7,350 bases of DNA. Source: Nitrospirota bacterium. GTDB lineage: Bacteria; Nitrospinota_A; UBA7883. This document shows positions 1 through 5,104 of the stretch, in pieces; within the stretch, counting starts at the first letter, position 1, and every line of letters starts with the position of its first letter. The notes below the pieces were generated by a model. The model was not told the origin of the DNA and made no database searches. It saw nothing but the letters and a program-made list of their open reading frames with translations. The translations under genes were made by a program, and so were the position numbers. Location of the stretch: assembly GCA_011052055.1 (NCBI GenBank), contig DRJW01000359.1, positions 1-7,350 on the forward strand, in the 5' to 3' direction.

Positions 1-60
1 AGGGAAGCGGGCCGGACACCGGTTCAGCGCGATACCGTCTACAACATCGTCAGCGTCTGA
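1..60 (+). CDS. 3' end of a radical-SAM menaquinone (futalosine pathway) enzyme, MqnE or MqnC; partial
   Basis: Reading from base 1 there is an open frame of 19 codons ending in TGA at 58-60. The tail contains EAGRTPVQRDTVYN, which resembles the conserved C-terminus of the paired radical-SAM enzymes MqnE (aminofutalosine synthase) and MqnC (dehypoxanthine futalosine cyclase): an 'EAG..P..RDT.Y' ending. Both act in the cytoplasm in the futalosine route to menaquinone. The stop lies 10 bases before the start of mqnA, the expected partner, and this supports the call. Too little is present to separate MqnE from MqnC. I lean slightly to MqnE because of the 'GR.P' and 'YN' wording. The radical-SAM CxxxCxxC motif lies outside the window. 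Confidence 0.6.
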   Translation, partial: REAGRTPVQRDTVYNIVSV

Positions 61-70
61 CGCGGTAAAG

Positions 71-883
71 ATGTCAAAACGCCCCCCAAAACACCCCAAA
101 GTAGGACTCCACGATTTTCTAAATTCCAGGCCCTTGCTACATGCCTTGCGCCACGGTCTGGTTGAAACCCCGTTCAATCTTCTCATAGACACCCCCTCGA
201 AACTGGCGGACAGGTTTAGCGCGGGCGATCTCGACATCGCGCTCATCCCCTCCATCGAATACGCGAGGATGGCAGACGCGGTGATCTCTCCCATTTTTTG
301 TATAGCGTCGCTGGGCAAAGTGGATACGGTGCTTCTTTTCTCGGAGCTTGCGATAGAGGAGATCCAGTCGGTTGCTTGCGACCCGAAGTCGCGGGCTTCT
401 GCGGCCATGCTAAAAATTCTGTTCAAAAAGGTATACGGCAAAGCGCTATCGACATTTGTAGGAAGCGAAAAGCCGGAGCTGATGCTCCGAGCCGCCGACG
501 CCGGCCTGGTCATAGGGGACATGGCATTCGGGATAGACCGGGAAAAATATGTGACGCAAGATTTAGGCGAGCTATGGTTTAAGAGCTTCGGGCTCCCCTT
601 CGTTCACGCGCTACTTTGCTTGAAAGAGGGACAAAGATTCGATCCCGCCCTGGCCGCGTTAAAGCAGGCCAAGGAAATAGGTATGAAAAACATTGCGCTC
701 ATAGCCAAACAGGAGACCGACAGCCAGGAAGAAGCCGAAAGGCTATATAAATACCTGGCATCGAGAATTATTTACGATCTGGGCGAGGAAGAGATAAAAG
801 GCTTGGAGCATTTTCTGGACTCAGCGAAAGAAATGGGGCTTTGCGGCAGGTCGGATCTTAAGTTTTACGATGAAGGCGCCTGA
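71..883 (+). CDS. mqnA: Chorismate dehydratase MqnA (futalosine pathway of menaquinone synthesis)
   Basis: MqnA removes water from chorismate to give 3-[(1-carboxyvinyl)oxy]benzoate, the first committed step of the futalosine route to menaquinone. It is cytoplasmic and has a periplasmic-binding-protein-like fold. The 270-residue product shows the family's landmarks: an N-terminal strand leading into DFLNSRPL (residues 15-22), DLDIALIPSIEYAR (53-66), SLGKVDTVLLFS (80-91), the DPKSRAS stretch (104-110), LVIGDMAF (146-153) and DLGELWFKSFGLPFVHA (164-180). Length is normal. The related MqnD (1,4-dihydroxy-6-naphthoate synthase) shares the fold, but the LNSRPL and IPSIEYAR wording favours MqnA. 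It starts 10 bases after the stop of another menaquinone gene, so the two are probably co-transcribed. The start ATG has only a weak purine-rich stretch (GGTAAAG) directly before it. Confidence 0.9.
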   Translation: MSKRPPKHPKVGLHDFLNSRPLLHALRHGLVETPFNLLIDTPSKLADRFSAGDLDIALIPSIEYARMADAVISPIFCIASLGKVDTVLLFSELAIEEIQSVACDPKSRASAAMLKILFKKVYGKALSTFVGSEKPELMLRAADAGLVIGDMAFGIDREKYVTQDLGELWFKSFGLPFVHALLCLKEGQRFDPALAALKQAKEIGMKNIALIAKQETDSQEEAERLYKYLASRIIYDLGEEEIKGLEHFLDSAKEMGLCGRSDLKFYDEGA

Positions 884-920
884 TTTCTTCAGCAAGCTTG
901 TCGCAGAAATGGATTTTTAG
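870..920 (+). pseudogene. 16-codon reading frame overlapping the mqnA stop; possible stump of a lost operon gene
   Basis: An ATG at 870-872 lies inside the last codons of mqnA, in another frame. It opens a frame of 16 residues (MKAPDFFSKLVAEMDF) that ends at TAG 918-920. Such a four-codon overlap is typical of translationally coupled neighbours in a bacterial operon. The frame closes about where base composition turns AT-rich. The seen facts are the overlap, the length and the composition change. That this is the remaining head of a further menaquinone gene is inference; the 16 residues are too few to name a family, and a chance frame is possible. Confidence 0.25.
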
Positions 921-1467
921 AGGTTCCCCTCAGTTAATGAAGGCAAAAATTCTCGCAGATTTCATTTTTAACAAAAGCAAATACGCGATATTAAAAGTCA
1001 AATACAACCCTATTTATGAAACGATTAAAAAGGAATTACCGAGCGCAGAACATCATTATGGGTTTCATGGATTAAACGATGTTGAATCGAATTATAATGA
1101 AGATGTTTACTTAAAGCATTTTGAAAACCATTCTATGCGATTGATAGAAGCTCCTGATAATTCATTTTTTATACTTTCTGATAATCCTTGTGTGCAATTG
1201 AATATTTCTTTAAATCTTGGAGACAAAAAAATTGATTTACCTTTTGTTTTACCAGTAACACCAAAACTTGGCCTGATTTCTGCTCAAAGGAAACAATTTG
1301 GTGATTTGCCATTAGCAATGAAGCCAACAACGGATGAATTTGTGAAATACGTAAATTTAGCCCAAATTGGAGTAGCTCAAATCGGTATAGTTAGCCATAC
1401 ATTGACACTTCCAAAATATATTACTGAGGCTCTTGAAAAAAGACTGCTTAGTATTCAGCAAAACTAA
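898..1467 (+). CDS. DUF4238-like protein of unknown function, probably truncated at its 5' end
   Basis: The open frame gives 189 residues from a TTG at 898, or 176 from the ATG at 937. Neither start has a convincing ribosome-binding site. The middle contains FFILSDNP (residues 90-97) and the later LPVTPKLGLI (117-126). This pairing of 'SDNP' with a 'P.(S/T)PK' strand resembles the C-terminal half of DUF4238 proteins. The N-terminal half of that family, which normally opens with an 'HYVPQ.YL'-like motif and brings the length to roughly 250-350 residues, is absent. The first codons read through GC-moderate sequence that appears to belong to the mqnA side of a junction. The body is strikingly AT-rich (18 G/C of 60 at 1141-1200) compared with its neighbours, which suggests acquired DNA. 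DUF4238 proteins have no established function, and I do not assign one. Most likely a decaying remnant, though a short functional protein cannot be excluded. Confidence 0.55.
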   Translation: MSQKWIFRGSPQLMKAKILADFIFNKSKYAILKVKYNPIYETIKKELPSAEHHYGFHGLNDVESNYNEDVYLKHFENHSMRLIEAPDNSFFILSDNPCVQLNISLNLGDKKIDLPFVLPVTPKLGLISAQRKQFGDLPLAMKPTTDEFVKYVNLAQIGVAQIGIVSHTLTLPKYITEALEKRLLSIQQN

Positions 1468-1553
1468 CGTAATTATTCTGCGAGGTTATGATTTGCAAGT
1501 ATATTTCATGAAGGCAAACTCTTGATTCCAGTTAAGGAAAAGGAGTTTTAGAA

Positions 1554-1639
1554 TGTCATTGCGAGGAGGCAAAGCCGACGAAGCAATCTCGCATCGGCTT
1601 TGTGAGATTGCCGCGCCCCTTGCGGGGCTCGCAATGACA
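1554..1639. repeat. 86-bp palindromic intergenic repeat (TGTCATTGCGAG ... CTCGCAATGACA class)
   Basis: The element is bounded by a perfect 12-bp inverted repeat, TGTCATTGCGAG at 1554-1565 and CTCGCAATGACA at 1628-1639. Inside are three further perfect pairings: AAAGCCGA (1571-1578) with TCGGCTTT (1594-1601), GCAATCTC (1583-1590) with GAGATTGC (1604-1611), and a short GCCCC-TTGC-GGGGC hairpin (1615-1628). From general knowledge, sequences with these ends are dispersed in many copies between genes of diverse bacteria and resemble REP or MITE-type non-autonomous elements. No transposase is encoded in it. Only one copy lies in this window, so its dispersed nature here is recalled, not seen. It lies at the right edge of the AT-rich segment. 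Confidence 0.8.
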
Positions 1640-1786
1640 GGGGGGTGGTGTTTATTTTTACTTTTTTTTCAGGACTACCCATCCTCAGAATCATCATCTC
1701 TATGTGTTGACAACCCGGACGGTTATCGATCATCATATTCAGCTTGGAAAGCTCATCGATATGAAATATTAACCGGCCATAGAGGC

Positions 1787-1792
1787 AGAAGG
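1787..1792 (+). promoter_or_regulatory. Ribosome-binding site of lysA
   Basis: AGAAGG lies six bases before the lysA ATG at 1799. It supports that start over in-frame alternatives further downstream. Confidence 0.55.
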
Positions 1793-1798
1793 TTTTGA

Positions 1799-3061
1799 AT
1801 GCATCATTTCGAATATAAAAACGGTCAGTTCCATTGCGAGGATGTGCCGTTATCCAAGATTGCGGAAGAAGTGGGCACGCCGTTTTACTGCTACAGCCAC
1901 GCCACCCTTCACCGTCATTTTACCGTGTTCGACAAGGCGTTCGAGAAAGTACCGCATACGATCTGTTTCGCCGTGAAAGCAAACTCCAACCTTGCGGTGC
2001 TCCGCTTGTTCGCAAAGGAAGGAGGAGGCGCCGATGTCGTCTCCGGCGGGGAGCTTTTCAGGGCGCTCAAAGCGGGAGTCCCGGCGGATAAAATCGTTTA
2101 CGCCGGTGTGGGCAAGACGAAAGAGGAGATAAGGCAGGCGCTCGACGTGGGGATACTTATGTTTAATGTGGAGTCGTCCCAGGAGCTTCTGGCCATAGAC
2201 ACTGTGGCGGCGAAGATGGGCGTTAAGGCGCCTATCGCGCTCCGGATCAACCCCGCCGTGGATCCGAAAACCCATCCCTACATTTCAACCGGCCTGAAAA
2301 CCAGCAAGTTCGGCATAAGCTATGACTCTGCGATGGACGAGTACAGGCACGCTGTAAGCATGGAGAATATAGAGGTAGTCGGAGTGCACAAGCATATCGG
2401 CTCGCAGATAACACTGGTTTCGCCCTTTGTTGACGCGCTTGAAAAAACTCTGGACGTGGTAAAAAACCTTGAGGAAGAAGGGATCGGCATCCGTTACATA
2501 GACATCGGCGGCGGGCTGGGCATCCCTTATAAAGATGAGGCCCCTCCGCATCCAAAAGAGCTTGCCGACAACATAATCCCTATGCTTGAGAAGACGGGGC
2601 TTCATATAATTTTCGAGCCGGGCCGGGTCATCGCCGGAAACGCAGGCGCGCTGGTCACTCGTGTGCTCTACACAAAAGAGAATGAAGAGAAAATATTTTT
2701 TATTGTGGACGCGGGTATGAACGATCTGGTTCGACCCAGCCTTTACGATTCTTACCAGCATGTCGCCCCTGTGGAGGAAAGCGTCGGCCTGCGGAGGAAA
2801 ATCTCTTCCGATGTGGTGGGGCCGATCTGCGAGTCGGGCGATTTTCTGGCCAGAGACCGGGTATTGCCGGAGTTTAAGCCGGGCGACCTTATGGCGGTGA
2901 TGAGCGCCGGGGCTTACGGGTTTACAATGTCGTCGAACTATAACTCGCGCCCCAGGGTTCCTGAAGTTCTGGTCAAAGACGACAGTTACGATGTCATCCG
3001 CGACCGGGAAAATTATGACGATCTGGTAAAAGGCGAGAGGATACCGTCTTACCTGAAATAA
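1799..3061 (+). CDS. lysA: Diaminopimelate decarboxylase LysA
   Basis: LysA decarboxylates meso-2,6-diaminopimelate to L-lysine, the last step of the DAP pathway. It is a cytoplasmic, PLP-dependent fold-III enzyme that works as a dimer. The 420-residue product has the normal length. The PLP-binding lysine is K60 in FAVKANSN. Other family landmarks are HIGSQ (199-203), the phosphate-binding IGGGLG (236-241), EPGR (273-276), the active-site cysteine in CESGD (344-348) that is supplied to the partner subunit, and the AGAYG loop (370-374) followed by NYNSRPR (380-386). No key residue is missing. It is followed 29 bases later by dapF and then by dapA, so it is probably the first gene of a small lysine/DAP operon. 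A ribosome-binding site (AGAAGG) sits before the start. Composition returns here to the GC level of the rest of the window. Confidence 0.97.
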   Translation: MHHFEYKNGQFHCEDVPLSKIAEEVGTPFYCYSHATLHRHFTVFDKAFEKVPHTICFAVKANSNLAVLRLFAKEGGGADVVSGGELFRALKAGVPADKIVYAGVGKTKEEIRQALDVGILMFNVESSQELLAIDTVAAKMGVKAPIALRINPAVDPKTHPYISTGLKTSKFGISYDSAMDEYRHAVSMENIEVVGVHKHIGSQITLVSPFVDALEKTLDVVKNLEEEGIGIRYIDIGGGLGIPYKDEAPPHPKELADNIIPMLEKTGLHIIFEPGRVIAGNAGALVTRVLYTKENEEKIFFIVDAGMNDLVRPSLYDSYQHVAPVEESVGLRRKISSDVVGPICESGDFLARDRVLPEFKPGDLMAVMSAGAYGFTMSSNYNSRPRVPEVLVKDDSYDVIRDRENYDDLVKGERIPSYLK

Positions 3062-3090
3062 AAAAGCTCTTACATTAGATAGAATCAGTT

Positions 3091-3924
3091 ATGCCTGAAA
3101 TAAAATTTACAAAAATGCACGGACTTGGCAACGATTTCGTGATGATCGACCTGAGAAGAAAAAAGGCGCCTGGCCTGGCCAAAAAAGCGGCTCTCATCTG
3201 CGACCGGAGGTTTGGGATCGGATGCGACCAGATGATAGTCATCGCGCCATCAAAAAAAGCCGATTACCGGATGACGATTTACAACGCCGACGGATCCGAA
3301 GTGGAGATGTGCGGCAACGGCATACGCTGTTTCGCCAAATACCTGTGGGATCGTAAGGAGCGGAAGATAAGAAAAAATAAAGCGCTGGATGTCGAGACCC
3401 TTGCGGGGATCATCCGTCCACGCATCGTGGGAGGCGGAATGATTGAGGTGGATATGGGAGAGCCGGGGCTTGAGGGCGTGGTCACAACAGCCGCGTTTAA
3501 GGGGCCGATGGTAAACCGTCCCTTGAAGGCAGGCGGAAAAACGTACAGGGTAACGGCTGTGTCTATGGGCAACCCTCACTGCGTCATATTCACCAGCGAC
3601 GTGGATAAGATCGATCTGGCCGGAAGCGGGCCTGCTCTTGAGCGCCATAAAGCCTTCCCGAACCGGACGAATGTTGAGTTTGTCGAAGCGTTAAACCGAA
3701 ATAACATTAAAGTCCGTGTGTTCGAGCGAGGCTCCGGCGCCACGCTGGCGTGCGGAACCGGAGCCTGCGCCGCCTTAGTGGCTTCTGTTTTAAATAAAAA
3801 GACAGGCCGCAAAGTATCCGCCCATCTTCCCGGCGGGACACTGAAGATAGAATGGACAAAATCGAACCGCGTTTTGATGACAGGCCCGGCTGAGGAAGTT
3901 TATAGCGGCGTCGTAAATATCTAG
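3091..3924 (+). CDS. dapF: Diaminopimelate epimerase DapF
   Basis: DapF interconverts LL- and meso-diaminopimelate without a cofactor, using two cysteines as acid and base. It supplies meso-DAP both to LysA and to peptidoglycan. The 277-residue product shows the N-terminal KMHGLGNDFV (8-17), the first catalytic cysteine C74 in MCGNGIRCFA, the substrate-binding NPH (161-163), FERGSG (211-216) with E212, and the second catalytic cysteine C221 in ACGTGACA. In the loop before C221, the frequent 'GAGET' reads GSGAT, so the second glutamate is alanine; that position varies in the family, while E212 is kept. It lies 29 bases after lysA and 80 bases (coding to TTG) or 92 bases (to ATG) before dapA. 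The start ATG has no strong Shine-Dalgarno sequence, which would fit translation fed from lysA. Confidence 0.97.
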   Translation: MPEIKFTKMHGLGNDFVMIDLRRKKAPGLAKKAALICDRRFGIGCDQMIVIAPSKKADYRMTIYNADGSEVEMCGNGIRCFAKYLWDRKERKIRKNKALDVETLAGIIRPRIVGGGMIEVDMGEPGLEGVVTTAAFKGPMVNRPLKAGGKTYRVTAVSMGNPHCVIFTSDVDKIDLAGSGPALERHKAFPNRTNVEFVEALNRNNIKVRVFERGSGATLACGTGACAALVASVLNKKTGRKVSAHLPGGTLKIEWTKSNRVLMTGPAEEVYSGVVNI

Positions 3925-3945
3925 GCGCAAGACTTGAAATAGGAC

Positions 3946-3990
3946 TATCATTGTCGAGAAAATGATAAACGCGCGTAAATTAAAAGCGCG
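3946..3990 (+). promoter_or_regulatory. Two adjacent inverted repeats in the dapF-dapA gap
   Basis: TATCATT (3946-3952) pairs perfectly with AATGATA (3961-3967) across an 8-base loop. CGCGC (3970-3974) pairs with GCGCG (3986-3990) across an 11-base loop. The second stem ends directly before GAGGAAT and lies 16 bases from the preferred dapA start. No T-run follows either stem, so these are not a standard intrinsic terminator. They could shape the mRNA leader of dapA or mark an RNA-processing site. The pairings are seen; the role is inference. Confidence 0.35.
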
Positions 3991-4006
3991 GAGGAATATT
4001 AGCTTT

Positions 4007-4010
4007 GGAG
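4007..4010 (+). promoter_or_regulatory. Ribosome-binding site deciding the dapA start
   Basis: GGAG lies six bases before the ATG at 4017. A second purine stretch, GGAGG at 3990-3994, would serve a TTG at 4005 at a spacing of 10. The ATG gives the usual DapA N-terminus (M-F-F-K-G-S-I-V) and residue numbers that match those of E. coli DapA, so I prefer it. Confidence 0.55.
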
Positions 4011-4016
4011 TTGAAA

Positions 4017-4892
4017 ATGTTTTTTAAAGGCTCGATAGTGGCGATTGTCACACCGTATAAAGATGGTCAAGTTGACGAGAAGTCGCTCGCCGATCTGATT
4101 AACTGGCAAATCGAAGAGGGCTCCAGCGGGATTGTGCCGTGCGGCTCTACCGGTGAATCGGCGACATTGACACACGACGAGCACGCAAGAGTGATAAACC
4201 TGTGCGTGGAAGTGGTGGCGAAACGTGTGAGCGTTATCGCAGGCTCCGGCTCCAATTCCACCGCCGAGGCTATCGAGCTTACGAAAATTGCGGCAAAAGC
4301 CGGAGCGGACGCGGCGCTTTTGTTGAGCCCTTATTACAACAAGCCGACCCAGGAGGGGATATATCAGCACTATTGGGCCGTCGCCGACGCGGTTGATATT
4401 CCCCAGTTTATTTATAACGTACCGGGCAGGACGGCTTCGGAGGTTTCACCCACGACGATGGCCAGGCTGTCTGAGCATCCGAATATAGCGGGGCTAAAAG
4501 AAGCTGGCGGCGATCTTGCCAAAACCGCCGACACTATGGCCATGTGCGGGCCCGATTTTACAATTTTGTCTGGAGACGACGCTCTTACCTATCCGATGAT
4601 GGCGCTTGGAGCTAAGGGAGTGATTTCGGTGACGGCGAACGTCGCTCCGAATCTAATAGCGGCGCTGGTGTCCGCCGCCGAATCGGGCGATATGGCCGAG
4701 GCCCGCCGTCTGCATTTTAAAACCAGGGAACTGTCCAACGCCATGTTTTACGAGACGAATCCTATCCCGGTCAAAACCGCCCTTTCAGCGATGGGGCGTA
4801 TCAAAGCGGAGTTCCGCCTGCCTCTTTGCGCTATGTCGCAGATAAACAAAGAGAAGCTTCAGTCCGTTCTAAACAGGATGGGCCTGGTTTAG
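4017..4892 (+). CDS. dapA: 4-hydroxy-tetrahydrodipicolinate synthase DapA
   Basis: DapA condenses pyruvate with L-aspartate-4-semialdehyde, the first committed step toward DAP and lysine. It is a cytoplasmic TIM-barrel class I aldolase, usually a tetramer, and is often inhibited by lysine. From ATG 4017 the product has 291 residues, the normal length. Its active site lines up with E. coli numbering: the pyruvate-binding GSTGES loop (43-48), Y107 in SPYYNKP, Y133 in FIYNVPGR, R138, and the Schiff-base lysine K161 in GLKEAGG. Position 44 is serine where threonine is usual, a conservative change that keeps the hydroxyl. GVISVTAN (201-208) is also typical. It closes the lysA-dapF-dapA run; dapB does not follow. 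A TTG at 4005 would add four residues. Confidence 0.96.
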   Translation: MFFKGSIVAIVTPYKDGQVDEKSLADLINWQIEEGSSGIVPCGSTGESATLTHDEHARVINLCVEVVAKRVSVIAGSGSNSTAEAIELTKIAAKAGADAALLLSPYYNKPTQEGIYQHYWAVADAVDIPQFIYNVPGRTASEVSPTTMARLSEHPNIAGLKEAGGDLAKTADTMAMCGPDFTILSGDDALTYPMMALGAKGVISVTANVAPNLIAALVSAAESGDMAEARRLHFKTRELSNAMFYETNPIPVKTALSAMGRIKAEFRLPLCAMSQINKEKLQSVLNRMGLV

Positions 4893-5104
4893 GCCCCGCC
4901 TGATCTGGCGTAACCGCCCGCGCGCCACGATCATTTACATGCGCGCATCAATCGGATGGGTGAAATATGGCCGAAGCTTCCGGCGCTCTGGGCAATCTGG
5001 ATTTGTTCCGGGCCTTATAACCGCCCTTTTTATCCAGCGAAAGCATACAATAACTCATCCTGATTAAAGGCGGCGTTTTTTGTGAATTTCAAGCATTGTC
5101 ACCG
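4893..5104. other. Spacer between dapA and the transglycosylase gene, with inverted repeats
   Basis: No gene is evident. A 35-codon frame (4956-5063) and a 17-codon frame (4967-5020) resemble nothing I know. GCGCGC at 4920-4925 and 4941-4946 can form a 6-bp stem, and the second copy sits in the palindrome ATGCGCGCAT (4939-4948). GGCCT (4881-4885) and AGGCC (4891-4895) can pair across the dapA stop. I see no recognisable trace of dapB here. TACAAT at 5046-5051 resembles a -10 box but lacks a matching -35. Confidence 0.5.
5021..5081 (+). terminator. Weak intrinsic-terminator candidate downstream of dapA
   Basis: CCGCC (5021-5025) and TTT (5027-5029) can pair with AAAGGCGG (5066-5073), with C5026 bulged. 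The stem is followed by CG and six T (5076-5081). The T-run is right for Rho-independent termination, but the loop is about 36 bases and the stem has only 8 pairs, so this is tentative. If it works, it would separate the DAP genes from the transglycosylase gene. Confidence 0.3.

Larger units (their letters stand above)
1468..1798. other. Gene-free spacer before lysA, holding one palindromic repeat
   Basis: This 331-base gap has three parts. Bases 1468-1553 are AT-rich and look like the tail of the low-GC segment; they end in a purine-rich AAAAGGAG (1538-1545). Bases 1554-1639 are the palindromic repeat described separately. Bases 1640-1798 run from a G6 tract (1640-1645) through a T-rich tract (1650-1669) to the lysA start; they include a small hairpin AGCTT-GGA-AAGCT (1741-1753) and a TTGACA (1707-1712) with no good -10 box at standard spacing. 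An 81-codon frame crosses the whole of 1553-1798, but its first third is a translation of the repeat, so I do not call it a gene. Confidence 0.6.

Noticed and set aside
898..1467. Toxin, phage-defence or transposase gene in the AT-rich segment
   Set aside because: No catalytic motif of a transposase, nuclease or toxin is visible. DUF4238-like wording is the only resemblance, and that family has no known function.
1640..1670. Intrinsic terminator formed by the repeat plus the T-rich tract
   Set aside because: The T-rich tract begins about 10 bases after the stem, behind a G6 run, so it is not in the position needed for Rho-independent termination.
1548..1736. 62-codon frame on the minus strand
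   Set aside because: More than half is the reverse translation of the same repeat, a pattern often mis-annotated as a small protein.
1707..1739. Promoter for lysA with TTGACA at 1707-1712
   Set aside because: The -35 is perfect, but the nearest AT-rich hexamers (TCATAT at 1733, CATATT at 1734) sit 20-21 bases away and match a -10 box poorly.
1553..1798. 81-codon frame with a good ribosome-binding site upstream
   Set aside because: Its first 29 codons are a translation of the palindromic repeat, the rest shows no family resemblance, and the ATG arises at the repeat edge. Kept only as a finding.
1850..2761. Long minus-strand frames within lysA, and similar ones within dapF, dapA and the transglycosylase gene
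   Set aside because: They lie opposite strongly supported genes, have low-complexity or arginine-rich translations and no family landmarks; they are shadows of codon use.
3925..4016. Lysine riboswitch before dapA
   Set aside because: The gap is about 90 bases and lacks the multi-helix L-box layout, which needs roughly 170 or more bases.
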